64,000 nucleotides of DNA, taken from contig OX438741.1 in assembly GCA_949316235.1 (NCBI GenBank), forward strand, positions 38,106,962 to 38,170,961. Reading direction: 5' to 3'. Source of the stretch: Oegoconia quadripuncta (Eukaryota > Arthropoda > Insecta > Lepidoptera > Autostichidae). Within the stretch, counting starts at the first letter, position 1. Every line of letters begins with the position of its first letter. The translations under genes were made by a program, and so were the position numbers. Shown here one piece after another: positions 11,094-22,386 of this stretch. The notes beneath the pieces are model-generated. The model searched no databases and had not been told where the DNA came from. It saw nothing but the letters and a program-made list of their open reading frames with translations.

Positions 11094-12126
11094 TTCAAAT
11101 CACAAAAATAACTTACATAGGTATGTAAATATAAGTGCCTGAACTAGGTATTCCTGTGTTTCAGGTGGAAAAGAGCATAATTTAATATTTTAACTTAAAA
11201 ATAACCACTAACAGCGTATATATTACAAACATGTTGTGTATGGAACCTTCAGGCACGAGACTTACTCGCACTTAACCGTCGTATTTAAGTTCACATATTT
11301 ATTTATTTTCTACAAAAAATAACTATACGGAATTTTCATGTTCTAAATCAAATAGAAATAGTCATCACGTGGACAGACACTGAGGTGACTCCATAATGGT
11401 GCTTCGTTTTGCCAATTTTTAAATAGAACACTAATAATGTAAGAATTACATTGTTCAAATGATCGGGTCTTACTTGCACATCAACTCCTATGTAAGTAAA
11501 TTATTCCTTCTATAACAAAAAACTTAGAGGGTATTCTTAAAGTTATTGTAGGGTATTGTTACAACAGCAATGTTATGGAGAGAACTGGTGCCCGAAGTAG
11601 ATGACCCTGTATCTCAGGTAACCAGGATGTATGTCTTCTCATACTTTTCTTTTTCATACAGTAAATTGTCAACAAACCAAACCGTAAATCCTTAGGTTGT
11701 CATTAACTTCACATCAATTGTCTGAATAACGTTTTGTGTTTTCTGTTAGCCGGAAAACATCAACACGATAACACAACAAGGGAAGGGGGAAATATCTATA
11801 AATCCAAAATAAGATCTCCAAAACCCCATAAAAGACATCAGAGTCTGCAATACGGCTTAAGAATATGAAATAATAAAAATGTGTACAGGATGAATTCAGA
11901 TGAGCTCGCTAAGGTCCGTATTAAAGAATGTTACTCAAACAGATCTCCGCTTGAGGACAAAAAGGGACAGCTTTATGTAACTTGTGTAGCGGCATCTCTT
12001 TCTAACTATGCTTAAGCGCAGACCTACGCTTGAGCAACATTCTTAGTGTAATTTCGTCAGCAAAGATGGGTTCTTTCTCTATCAAATCTGAAGTATTCGT
12101 AGTCAACGCTGCTCCTGGAGACCTCT
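11094..12126. other. Non-coding stretch, no gene seen
   Basis: AT-rich sequence without repeats I could match or frames of note. Confidence 0.45.
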
Positions 12127-12452
12127 TTTGAAACGGTTTGATTAGCATGGCTTGAGATGGTGTGGTGATCGCATATTTTTAGGAGCTCCTGTTGTGTATA
12201 GTCTATACTGGTAGACTCGGAATACATTAGTATTTGCTCTATAGTATAGTATAGTGATCGCAAATACTCTTATTACAGCAAACTGTTGCTGTAATAAGAG
12301 TAGGTATAAAATTATCTGATCAAACTGTCTCTTCTGTGATCGCAAATACTAATGTATTCCGAGTCTACCAGTATAGACTATACACAACAGGAGCTCCTAA
12401 AAATATGCGATCACCACACCATCTCAAGCCATGCTAATCAAACCGTTTCAAA
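12127..12452. repeat. Perfect inverted repeat, 111-bp arms, with nested hairpin
   Basis: Arm 12127-12237 is base-for-base the reverse complement of 12342-12452. The 104-bp spacer holds a second perfect hairpin, TACTCTTATTACAGCAA (12265-12281) and its complement at 12286-12302, with a 4-base loop. GTGATCGCAAATACT occurs in the spacer (about 12255) and at the inner edge of the right arm. No frame. Perfect identity suggests a recent event or active conversion. Confidence 0.9.
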
Positions 12453-12970
12453 CAGGCGTGTGAAAACGGAGAAGAAACAGTAGTAATCACTATAAAGAAC
12501 GGTGATAGAACCTGACATCAACGCACATCAGTCAACACTAGTATTTTTCGAACCTACTTCCCCTACCTTAGCCCGTGACAGTTATAGTTACGTCGACAAC
12601 CTTCGTACCCGGCGGTCAAGCCCGCGATACAGCTTCCGTCCCGAGGCGAAATTCGGCATCTCAGCATCTCCTAGAAACCACCTTCTATCTCATCTTCATC
12701 CGGAACGCGACATCTAGGCGCGCGTTACGTGCATATAATTTCTACACCAACCTGAAGACTTCGACCCTAACGCCGTCGTTAAGAACCAGCGCCCACGAAG
12801 TATACTAGCCAGGTCAGTCATAAGCCTTTCATTTTCCTATCATCTTTCCCCAACAGAAGGTGAAGAGAAACCTGAACTTATTTCTTCATTCTTTTCTCCT
12901 TCTCTGTTTTCACGCGCCTCTTTAGTGATCTCAAATACCAATGTATTCCGTGTCTACCATTTGCTACAAC
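12453..12970. repeat. GC-rich segment bounded by inverted and direct echoes of the palindrome
   Basis: GCGTGTGAAAACGGAGAAG (about 12457) is mirrored by CTTCTCTGTTTTCACGCGCC at about 12898-12917. GTGATCTCAAATACCAATGT at about 12926 is a degraded direct copy of the palindrome's inner edge. In between lies GC-rich sequence open in two frames (12502-12717 and 12575-12808) with no recognised product. It is probably part of one larger unidentified element with 12127-12452. Confidence 0.4.
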
Positions 12971-13169
12971 TCTCTAGTATTGATGATCTTAATTTCAGTT
13001 CCTTTTAATTATTCTAGGGTAAAATACCTATGTAATGAGTCACACTGTTTCAATAGGTTTTGTGTCGATGATCATTAATCCAAGATTATAGGAACTCCAG
13101 TGGAAGGTATGGAAGCGCTTATACAGGAAGTATAAGTTTTCTCACCATCCTGTACAAAACCTCAGTACA

Positions 13170-13430
13170 GCAGTTGAATCCTACTGCGGCATCATTCTTC
13201 TTCTTTATGACTCGCCAACCCTCGCCCGCTATTTTTACGGGCCCGGGTCATCCCTTAAATTCTTTTTATTGCCCGCCTTGTAAATCATTGCGTAATGCTT
13301 CAGTGCATTATCCGTCGGGAAACTTCATTATGGCCGGTTTAATGGTTCGAAGGAGCGATAAAATCTTGCTGGTGGCCGGCCGGGCTCTAGCAATGGGGTG
13401 GCTATTTGTTTAGTGGTTATCGGGACTGGG
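13170..13430. other. GC-balanced unique block, candidate regulatory DNA
   Basis: Contains GCCCGCTATTTTTACGGGCC (inverted pair GCCCG/CGGGC), GCATTATCCGTCGGG and GGTGGCCGGCCGGGC. It is single-copy here, with much higher G+C than its flanks and no convincing protein. Confidence 0.3.
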
Positions 13431-14079
13431 GTATGTTTGGTGAAAGGGTGTTTGTGGATGCTTGAGTTTTTCATGGATTAAATAGTATATAGCAATTATA
13501 GCTTCGTATTTGCTGTTTGTATTCGATTAGCGAAAATCAAAATGCTCGTATTAGGAATGGAAACTTGCAGATCTGAAAAGAAATTCTGAGTCATATATAG
13601 GTTAAACACTGCCAAGTCGCATTTTCACATTGTAAGAGAGAGCTTATACCCTGTAGTACGCTTTAGACTGATGTACAATTATGTAATATGTATGATTCTT
13701 TATACCACTGCTGAATACAAAAAGGTGTTGGATTTTACCAAATCTTGATGCCGGGAGAGATCGAGCATAAGTAGTGCATACTAATCTGCCACTCTCTTTT
13801 CTACCTAACTGCTATTACCTTAACTAATGCCTTACGTGTCCTCACTTTTGAGAGGCAGCTAGTGCAAACTACGAGGGATTAATATTCATGAAAACTACGC
13901 GGGCCCAATTTGAAAAATGAAATGGGAAAATGTTTATTTCTTTCTTTAGGAATCACATGCAACGTATTGTTAAGATTTCCTTTTATGTATAAGGATGCCT
14001 GTACCAAAAAATCTTGCTCTTGCTAAGTATAGTAAACATTGTAATTATTAATAGATAATTTTAAACAACTCTAATTATT

Positions 14080-14098
14080 ATATGTGTGTGTGTGTGTC
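14080..14098. repeat. (TG)n microsatellite
   Basis: About eight TG units (tatgtgtgtgtgtgtgtc). The sequence from 13431 to 14079 otherwise shows nothing. Confidence 0.8.
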
Positions 14099-14146
14099 GA
14101 TGTGGATCGGAAGTTTAGTGGCCAACTTATTGTTTGAAGGTTTTCG

Positions 14147-14245
14147 AGACGCTACGATAGCCCTAGCCACCGCGTTTTTGATTTCAAAGTAATCAGGGCC
14201 GACCGTTTGTTATGATGTTAACATGCCCTCCGAAGCATGAAAACA
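14147..14245 (-). repeat. Degraded 5S-derived SINE tail
   Basis: Ends in AACATGCCCTCCGAAGCATG, identical to the fragment at about 1275. The rest is too diverged to align by eye. Confidence 0.4.
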
Positions 14246-14259
14246 TTTATAGTAATAAC

Positions 14260-14535
14260 ATTTACCGAGGGCTATTATAAAATTTCTGACTATCTGGATG
14301 ATAAGCAAGCATGGACATAGACCGCTCGGCGATATTCAGTCTAATTATAAAATATAATTGTAACCCAAATTAATTTAAAAGAGCAACTCTTGAGTTTGTT
14401 GCTCGTTTTTCATCAGCTCTGTGAATGAGTGATAACATCAGTAATTTTAATATTAAGATAAAAATTGTGACGTTTTCAAGTGATAATTTTTATCCTACGA
14501 AATAAATATTTTTTGATTTGATTTGATTTGATGAG
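14260..14535 (+). pseudogene. LINE-1 3' end (subfamily with TTTGA tail)
   Basis: Encodes the last residues [15 protein letters not shown] and TAG, then a 3'UTR with TTGAGTTTGTTGCTCG, TTCAAGTGATAATTTTTATC, CTACGAAATAAATATTTTTT and the tail GATTTGATTTGATTTGAT. Nearly identical to 31100-31396. Confidence 0.85.
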
Positions 14536-14879
14536 TACTAGTGGTTACCTGATCACCACAGTCTAACTCATTCTGTAGTAGGGCTTAGACTCGAATGCAC
14601 AACACGTCATTTGTACAAACTGTTTACCTTCAATTGTTAAATCGCTTCTGAACATAACTTTATTTGAACCTGTACTCCTGCATAGCCACTGGGTTTATTC
14701 AGAGTCTTGATCAAATCGTTCATATATATTAGAAACTACAAGCATTTTTTACAACCAGGGATGGTGTTTTTTATATGTCAGTTCATTTTAAGGTCTAGGA
14801 CTTCCTTTACTTGAACGTATAATAAGGTAATACAAATAAACAACGTTATGAAGATATTTTCAAGTCTGTCCAATCTTCC

Positions 14880-15140
14880 CCCACACCCATGGCCCCTACA
14901 GTAACTGCCAGTGATATATCACGTGCAATTTGTTGCGATAGCGCTACGATAGGTGGCTGGCTCGCGAGTCGAGCGTATTGTGCTTTATTACTCTATAAAA
15001 CGAGGATGTGCTGTCTGTTGTCTGCCTTTTGGCTGCTAATGTCCGATATAAAGATTGTGAGCGCTATTGAAAGACGGGTTGCTTTATCTTGTTTTTTCAT
15101 TTCCTGTGATATCACGCTTAGTCTAGGTTATCTTTAGGAG
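14880..15140. other. GC-balanced unique block, candidate regulatory DNA
   Basis: An 82-codon frame is open here, but the product is unrecognised and there are no splice-supported neighbours. TGGCTGGCTCGCGAGTCGAG includes a short palindrome. Single-copy in the window. Confidence 0.3.
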
Positions 15141-15444
15141 GAATTATGCGCTACATACCTCCACATGAGCCTGTTTTGGGAGAATTAACGGATAAAATAC
15201 TTTATTGATTTGGTATTGTTGATTCAATATTATGCTTGCGAATTACCTTTGTATCTTTTGTTTAACATGACTGTGTTAATTTTTGTAAAAAAAAAACTTC
15301 TACAGAAAGAAAGAAAAGAAAGAAAGAAAAATTAATTTAAACCCGTCTCATGACACAAACAATCAGGTACAAATATTACACAGTCGAGACACATACAAAA
15401 AATAACATTCTGTTTGCCATCTAATTGTCGGTGTCGCAAGGTGG

Positions 15445-15516
15445 AGTCAAAAAGGTCTCCAACTCAGCATAGGTTGTAGCCGTTCACTACAACGCTGGTT
15501 TTCAGTGGAGCCTCCA
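15445..15516. repeat. Short dispersed repeat, second copy
   Basis: Partner of 1978-2055 (AAAAAGGTCTCC-AACTCAGCAT and AACGCTGGTTTTCAGTGGAG). It is preceded by AAAGAAAGAAA-type simple sequence at 15305-15330. Confidence 0.5.
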
Positions 15517-16019
15517 AAATATTTTCATTATACACACTGAAGCATCTAAGATTGAAATTTACTGTGTATTAGTTAAGTCTAATACTCATTTGGCTTTTAT
15601 GCAAATTGTGATAGATTTTATTTTACAGGAAATTACTGTTGCGCATACGACGTAATGGCACGAGCTGGCTCGAGTGGATATTATGGGTGGAGATTAAATA
15701 TAAATAAATAAATATCCTTGAACATAGCGACATACCTACTACTATTACATTTTTTTGTAAAATATATATACAAACAGCTTCCAAAAGATACAACTTTTTA
15801 ATTTTTTTTTTGTGAGGTCGCACTTGGTTAAACTTCACTTAACTTAATATTTTTACTTTTACATTACTTAAATAAAAAAATTACTGAACAAATGAATTTG
15901 GATGACATTTTTAAAGACCTTATCCAAGGACACTGACGTGAGGTTGTACGAAAGAATAAATATATTCTTTGTTAACAGTTCTTTTTTTAATTTTAATACG
16001 TCACGGTTACAATTACAAT

Positions 16020-16720
16020 AAAATCAAATCAAAAATGCTTTCTTTTGTAAGTACAAAGGGTACACTTAAAATAGCCAATTTTACATTTTTAAAGCTACTG
16101 CTTGTTCAAAAGGCAATTTTCCCCTGAGAAGAACAAGCAAGAAACTCGAGAGGTTGCTCTTTAAAAAAAAAAAGGTTTTTATATTACAAAATTATTAATT
16201 ATTATTTTATATTATAATATTTCATTATTAATTGTGAAATAGCCTGGTTATGCGAACGGGCTGGTTATGTCCATGAATGTTTATCATCTAAATAATCTGA
16301 TATTTTATAATATGCTTTCTTAATGAGCTTCTGTTTTATAGTATCTTTAAATTTATTGAAAGGAATATTTTGTATATCAACAGGAACCTTATTGGAAAAG
16401 CGTATACATAGCCCTTTGAATGAACTAGTGACATTGCGGAGGCGACTTATTTGACCAGCAAGTTTATCTTTATTTCTTGTATTGACATCATGTTTATCAC
16501 TATTTTTCCTAAATGATGCTATTTTTTTTTGACATATATTTTCAAAAATGTACTGTGACGAAAAGGTTAAAGGTTAGTCTCAATTGATAAATTGCGCGAA
16601 CGGCTCGTTTTTGTAAAACAAAGATTGTATTTATATCCGCGGCATTTCCCCACACCAAGATACCGTAAGACATCAGGCTATGGAAATAAACTAAGATATA
16701 CTAATCTGGCAGTATTTACG
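16020..16720 (-). pseudogene. LINE-1 3' part including reverse-transcriptase thumb remnant
   Basis: On the minus strand the right end reads [18 protein letters not shown] and [12 protein letters not shown], the conserved C-terminal segment of CR1/Jockey reverse transcriptases. The DYLDD-like end and the 3'UTR (TTCTCAGGGGAAAATTGC in the sense direction) follow. The frame is interrupted by indels. Confidence 0.8.
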
Positions 16721-16880
16721 TCCGATATTTGTCTAATTTTGTTGTTATGATAAAGTTAAAGTTAAAAAATGTTAAAGGATGGACGGATAGACATGACGAC
16801 ATTAGAACCGTTCTGTTGTTGCCATTTGAATGAAGAACCCTAAAAACCACAATAACTATTAACAATGTTAAGACTAACCG

Positions 16881-17041
16881 TCTTATTCATAAAAAAATAC
16901 AAACGCTTTATAAGCCTGTTTTAGTTATGGTGTGTTTTGTCTCTGTCGTTCATAAGGAAAAGTTTGTAATGAAAGAAAGTGACAAAACATACTTTAACTA
17001 AAACAGGCTTATAAAACGTTTGTAAATTTTTATGAATAAGA
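16881..17041. mobile_element. Hairpin MITE, 161 bp
   Basis: The outer 47 bp (TCTTATTCATAAA...AAGCCTGTTTTAGTTA) are nearly reverse-complemented at 16995-17041. Inner words GTTTTGTC/GACAAAAC also pair, so most of the element folds on itself. No coding capacity; no clear target duplication. Confidence 0.75.
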
Positions 17042-17297
17042 GGATTATAATATAGTAGCTGTATTGATTGGACCCAAATTTTATATCAATTTCAAGTCGC
17101 AGTAGGATTATTTAGACCCCCTGTGGTACTTCAACCATTGTGGCTATACCCTGGTGGCAGTGATTGTCAAAGAATATAACCATTCGACATTAAACTTTTT
17201 AAGAATTTAGTTTCTACCTTTCATCCATTACAATAGGCTAAATTTAACGGTGTGTATTATCTATTTATTGTATATTATGTATTTAGTAACATTAAAT

Positions 17298-17466
17298 ATC
17301 TGTCGCCAAGCAACGATGTAAATGTGCTTGGTTGTCAGATATACGGATAGCCCGTCCCCCAAATGTGTTGGAGTTTCCGGGTGAGTACGCTTCCACCTTT
17401 GACCTCATCTTCACTTAACATCAGGTGTGATTGAGGTCAAGTATCAACCCGTTGTGCATAAAAAAT
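17298..17466 (+). repeat. SINE-1 copy, 5'-truncated
   Basis: Begins in CTGTCGCCAAGCAACG and runs through CCCCAAATGTGTTGGAGTTT to CCCGTTGTGCATAAAA. Confidence 0.8.
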
Positions 17467-17574
17467 ATATATACATATATAGGTATTTATTATGTTAGAA
17501 TAGTAGTAGATATATATGTATTTTGAGGATCGTATAAGACTCTAAATTTATCGCTGGCGATTTCATGCAATACC

Positions 17575-17710
17575 TACAATACAAATATCCTTTATTGTAC
17601 ACCAACATGAAATTTAAAAATATGGTAGGTACAATGGCGCCCTTACCACTGGAAGTGATTTCTTCCCGGCAACCATTAGGTAAAAGGAGTAAATAATATA
17701 TACTAATGGC
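17575..17710 (-). repeat. LINE 3'-end fragment, TACAATACAA-tail type
   Basis: ACAATACAAATATCCTTTATT then GGCGCCCTTACCACTGG and GGCAACCATTAGGTAAAAGG. Shares layout with 33481-33640, so this is the minus-strand 3' end of a LINE whose polyadenylation-like AATAAAG abuts the tail. Confidence 0.55.
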
Positions 17711-17773
17711 AGGGTAAGCAGTTAGGTAAACAAAGCTTAAATTTATGACTCTTATGAAAGAAAATCAGAAAAT

Positions 17774-17975
17774 ATTCGAATCCCGCTAGGGGCATATGTT
17801 TGTGTGATAAATACGGACGTGTGTACCCGAGTTATGGATGTTTTCATTTATAATAAGCATTTATTTACAAAAAAAAATGTATTTAAGTGGTATATCAAGC
17901 ATCTGGTATCCACAACATAAGCCTATAGTTGCTTACTGTGGAACTAGATGGCGCTTTGTGTATGTCTAAGGATAT
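17774..17975 (+). repeat. SINE-4 copy, 5'-truncated inside the B box
   Basis: Starts at ATTCGAATCCCGCTAGGGGC and runs to GGAACTAGATGGCGC and TATGTCTAAGGATATTTAT. The sequence 17976-18542 holds no gene; a GC-rich patch (CCCGGGACCCCCGCGATG) lies at about 18190-18245. Confidence 0.8.
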
Positions 17976-18542
17976 TTATTATGATTATTATATTTTGAAG
18001 CGTGTGTTCTACTCGAGATATCTAAGAACTCCCTTTACAGCTTAGTACCCACTTAACTTTGTATTGCATCTGAATTACATCTGTTTGCTATATTTTTATC
18101 TAGGTACTTATTTAAAAATTTTACTTGTCGAATACCGCTTTTAGCTAGTTTGCGTACCCACAACCATCATAACTCATCTTTGGTAATAAACCCGGGACCC
18201 CCGCGATGTCCCACCCCGCGGGATTCGATCGCATTACGCCGGGAATTATTTCCAAATGTGAAATCACAAAATCATAGCGTAATGATGAAGCATTTTTATA
18301 ACTGTAACTGATTACTTAGTGGGAATTTTTTAGGTTTTAAAATTAGTTTCTTTTTGTAAAGATAACTTTTAATTTTCTTATGAGATTCGACTTTTTGATA
18401 GTAGCTTTTTTCAGATGGAATTAACCCACTTATCTTTTATATGATTGCCTGAATTTATTTGTTTATTTTTTTTATGCACAACTGGTTAGCACTTGATCTC
18501 AATCACACTAGCCAAACAAAAATTATTTTGATTTGAAATGGC

Positions 18543-19085
18543 CAGTACTGCAGAATAATAATAATAAAAATACAGCATCATTTAGGAAAAATAGTGATAA
18601 ACATGATGTCAATACAAGAAATATAGATAAACTTGCAGGTCACATAAGTCGCCTCCACAAAGTCAGTAATTCATTCAAAGGGTTATATATACGCTTTTTC
18701 AATAAAGTTCCTGTTGATATACAAAATCTTCCTTTCAATAAATTTAAAGATACTATAAAACAGAAACTTATTAAGAAAGCATATTATAGAATATCAGATT
18801 ATTTAGATGATAAACAATCATGGACATAACCAGCCCGTTCGCATAACCAGGCTATTTCACAATTAATAATGAAATATTATAATATAAAATAATAATTCAT
18901 AATTTTGTAATATAAAAACATTTTTTTTAAAAGAGCGACTTTCTTGCTTGTTCTTCGCAGGGGAAAATTGCCTTTTGAACAAGAACAACGTAGCTTTAAA
19001 AATGTAAAATCTGACTATTTTAAGTGTACTCTGTATACCTACAAAATAAAGCATTTTTGATTTTGATGATTTTGATTATGATTTG
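18543..19085 (+). pseudogene. LINE-1 C-terminal coding fragment and 3'UTR
   Basis: A 98-codon frame ends [20 protein letters not shown] ... DYLDDKQSWT and TAA at 18827-18829. The 3'UTR runs AACCAGCCCGTTCGCATAAC to ACAAAATAAAGCATTTTTGA plus a GATTTTGAT tail. This is the best preserved copy of its subfamily here. Confidence 0.85.
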
Positions 19086-19093
19086 ATTTTGAT

Positions 19094-19255
19094 AACTACA
19101 ACCAACTTATCTAAGTCTGCCGGCAAACGGCAATGTTAATAGCGTTGTTGTGTTCCGGTCATCAGAGATAAGATAGCCAGTCCCCCAAATAAGTAAGTTC
19201 CGGGTATATAAGCACGCTTCCACCTTCGGCCTCTCTTCACTGAACTTCAGGAGCT
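19094..19255 (+). repeat. SINE-1 copy, degraded
   Basis: AACTTATCTAAGTCTGCCGG, GTTGTTGTGTTCCGGTC and AGCCAGTCCCCCAAAT match SINE-1. The 3' end diverges after CTTCACTGAACTTCAGG. Confidence 0.7.
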
Positions 19256-19524
19256 TATGGTTTAGTTTTGGTATTTGAACGATAATACCAAACCATAACC
19301 AAAAACGTTACGTTAAGCGCATTTCGTGTCGCGCTAATCATTTACACGGAAATTAAACTATTTTTTTTTAATACTCGTGGTTAGCTCAGTCAACGATGTA
19401 ATCGTTCACAAAAAATAGCGCCATAACTTTTTTTACATCACCAAAACTAAAGCCAAACCAAAACCAAAAACGTTCGGTTCGAACAGTAAAACCGACCAAT
19501 ATTCGATAAAATGCTTTTTAATAT

Positions 19525-19752
19525 AATAAATATTTCGGACACTTACACCAATCATCTAGTCCCAAACTAAGCAAAGCTTGTACTATGGATACTAGATAAC
19601 GGATAAACATACATAAATATTTATATAAACATCCATGACTCAGGAATAAATGTTCATATGCATCACACAAACATTTGCCCTTTCTGAGATTCGAACCCGC
19701 AACCGTTGGATTCGCTGACAGGGTCACTATCCACTACACCAATCGGTCGTCA
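19525..19752 (-). repeat. SINE-3 copy, near full length
   Basis: Minus-strand copy from AAATATTTCGGACACTTACA to CCAATCGGTCGTC, including a tRNA-like head (A box TGGTGTAGTGGATAG, B box GGTTCGAATC in the sense direction). Confidence 0.85.
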
Positions 19753-20177
19753 TTCTCTCATTCTTAACATTATCGATTCTCACTTACAACCTTGTTAAAG
19801 CTGTGGTATTAAGTCACTTAAATCAAATTCTTCGCCTTTTCCCTGAACAACCGGACTTTTTTCACGTGGTAAATCGCAAAACTCATAAATTCACTCAGCA
19901 AACCCAACTGCATAGCGTGGTAGAACAACATTAGTCAGTTGCCAAATCAATGGGCTATTGTGGGTGAGTTACATTAAATTTGTTGGAGCCATTACTCATG
20001 AGGGGTTGGGGATATAATTTTGAACACATGAGACTACCCGCTGCGCTGGAGATTTATGCGAGCCACCTACAGGTTCGTGAAATGAGATGTTGGTTTTGCT
20101 GGTGTTGAATTTTGATAGTTCTCTATAACGAATTGGCTTGTTGTTCTACTGGGATGGTGATAAATCTAACTAATATT

Positions 20178-20458
20178 AGATCCTCACCTATGAAATTGGC
20201 GTTTTGTATGAAGAATTTCATTAGGACTGTTTTCCCATACAAACATTTTTGTTTTTTTTTTTGGGAAATCCAAATTTTTAGGTAAAGTTTGTGTGTATTA
20301 TCGGATAATATTAAGTATAGGCAGTGTTAATTTTTAAAAGTAACCGCTTTATGAAAGTTTCAGCGAATCTATAAGAAATAATATGGGAAGCACATGAAAA
20401 GAGCTGAGTTCAAGTTTTTATGTGATTTAGCACAGACATTAAAAAATATTTCATGTTG
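20178..20458 (+). mobile_element. MITE-A copy, 3'-truncated
   Basis: Starts GATCCTCACCTATGAAATTGG and follows the family through ATTTCATTAGGACTG, TATAGGCAGTGTTAA and AAAAATATTTCATGTT, then stops before the right TIR. The stretch 19753-20177 holds no gene. Confidence 0.8.
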
Positions 20459-20593
20459 CACTAGTTAGTACTACTTTAATTAACTAGTGCAGCTTTGTTA
20501 TCAATGATATTGATTAATTGATAATTGTTACAAAATTATAGTCAAAATTGCAGTAAACTAGATATTGAACATTTTGAAAGTAATAATAATAAA

Positions 20594-20795
20594 TCAATAA
20601 ATATCTTTGCACATACACACAGCACCATCTAGGTCCACAGTAAGCATCTAGGCTTGTGTTATACCAGATGGTTAATAAACTACACAAATACATTGAAAAA
20701 CATCCATAACTCGGGAACACATGTCTGTTTTCATCATACAAACATATGCTGTATTCGAACCAGCGACCTTTCGGTATAGTAGCAGATTACACCAA
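20594..20795 (-). repeat. SINE-4 copy
   Basis: AAATATCTTTGCACATACAC, GCACCATCTAGGTCCAC, TGTTATACCAGATGG and the B-box remnant GTATTCGAACCAGCGACC match SINE-4 in reverse. Confidence 0.75.
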
Positions 20796-21190
20796 ACAAA
20801 AATTATGTATTAGATATAGAAGATAAGTGATATTTCAGTATGTTACTACTAAGCATGCCATAAATAAAATACAAACTCTGCGCATAAACGCTAGAAATAC
20901 GAGAGTTCCCGTAAATGTTTTCATAGCTAACTCAAGCAATTCGTCGACAATGTGGGGTGAATTCTGTGGCCTAATAGAAAAGCAATCAGTTGAATTTGAG
21001 GGGCGGTAAGACTAGAGTTGGACTGGGTAACCATGCATAAAAACATCGTTGTCGATAATTCAAATATGCAGAATCAAACGTGTTCTAATTCGATCGTAGT
21101 TTTTTTTATATTCACATATTATTAAGCAATGTTCTGTTATTTATAGGAATAATATGCCTTTTTAGTGAATGTAGTATTTTATTGTCACAA

Positions 21191-21253
21191 AACGTGCACA
21201 AAGCTGGATTGATAGTGTCAGGTTTTTCTTTTCAATCCAGCTTTATGCACGTT
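21191..21253. ncRNA. Candidate miRNA-like hairpin
   Basis: Two 22-nt arms, 21191-21212 and 21232-21253, pair with one mismatch (AACGTGCA-AAAGCTGGATT and complement) around a 19-nt loop. Arm length and loop size fit a pre-miRNA, but the flanks pair poorly, which argues for a small foldback relic instead. I do not recognise the mature sequence. The hairpin fold is seen; function is inferred. Confidence 0.3.
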
Positions 21254-21442
21254 CTTTATACGAATATCTTCTTGCTTCAGAGAGCGTGGTTGGTGGAGCG
21301 TGGCAATTGGAGGGGTGGTTGAGCCAAATCGGTGGCCTAACCGGGCGACTTGAAAATGATGACTATTAGATGACGGTATAACACACAAATGACACTAAGT
21401 ATAAACCATTTAGGGTAGGTATATTATAGGTAATATATACAT

Positions 21443-21836
21443 AAGGTCTAACAAAATTACCCCGACAAACTTTGGCAATTGCACGTACATGACAATAACA
21501 TAATACATTCATTAAAAAACTAGCCTTAAAAATTTTGTTTCCGAGTAAAAAAATTTAATGTAATGAAAATACACCTTAACAGACTTACTTCATTTCAATT
21601 GTACCATGTTTTATCAATGAGAAAAACAGGCAACGTTCCTTAATATGGAAGACGCCAAAGGGGATGGCAATCACAGCAAGTCACAGCAACGGCGAGTGGT
21701 CGCCTTTCGGCGTCTTCAAAGATATCGCGGCACGTGTTTGTGTTGTGGCAAAGCGCTAGTGTATAGCAAGCTGAGTGTAAAAAAAACTAAAAGGCAAACA
21801 AATCTTCCATTGGTGCTGGCTGGCAGAAATAGATAA
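21443..21836 (+). mobile_element. Element C copy, right TIR missing
   Basis: Left end AAGGTCTAACAAAATTACCC and GACAAACTTTGGCAATT match 48641-49130. It carries the same internal block GAAGACGCCAAAGG ... CCTTTCGGCGTCTTC (a hairpin) and GGCACGTGTTTGTGT. The right end is lost where repeat S5 begins. Confidence 0.75.
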
Positions 21837-21859
21837 GCTAAATAAAACTTACAACTATT

Positions 21860-22045
21860 ATCCCAAATGGGGTGTTTAAAGACACTCCATGGGTGATATT
21901 GGAATCATTAAAGGTGTATTACTTGAAACAACATCAACGATTCACCGTCATAATACCCCGAAATACACACATGTCCCGGTGCGAGCCTATGGCTGAATGT
22001 TTTTGGTGTTAAGTCTCTCAGTCGCCTTTAACAACACCCGTGGGA
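21860..22045 (+). repeat. Repeat S5 copy, degraded
   Basis: TATCCCAAATGGGGTG, AACAACATCAACG-TTCACC, AAATACACACATG and GAGCCTATGGC match the copies at 50975-51130 and 56053-56535. Confidence 0.6.
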
Positions 22046-22059
22046 AGAGACTAGTTTAA

Positions 22060-22260
22060 TGCAATAGCTCAAAGTTATCGACAAAGTAATAGCACATCAC
22101 TACAACATCGCTTCGCCGGACGAGTGGCGATTTACAATGAAACCGCGGGATCGCTAATCGCACTGAATACCCTGTGGCTGTGCCTTTGTGATGCAAGCTT
22201 GGTCATGCAGGTGATTATGTAATGCGCAGACGGGCCATGGCTTGTTTCATTTTAAGGTAT
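22060..22260. other. GC-balanced unique block, candidate regulatory DNA
   Basis: ATCGCTTCGCCGGACGAGTG, ACCGCGGGATCGCTAATCGC and GCGCAGACGGGCCATGG lie in a single-copy stretch, with no convincing frame. Confidence 0.3.
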
Positions 22261-22386
22261 GGCAAAATGAATAGTCTAGATGTCTTCAAAGAACAAACGC
22301 GCGTAAATTATTGATACCTAGTAGCTAGTTAATCAGTTTCCAAATTCACAGATTATACTTGATCATACATTCGTATTCCACCTATT

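Noticed and set aside
14889..15137. 82-codon frame in a GC-balanced block
   Set aside because: Product not recognised and no matching splice signals; kept only as a candidate regulatory block.
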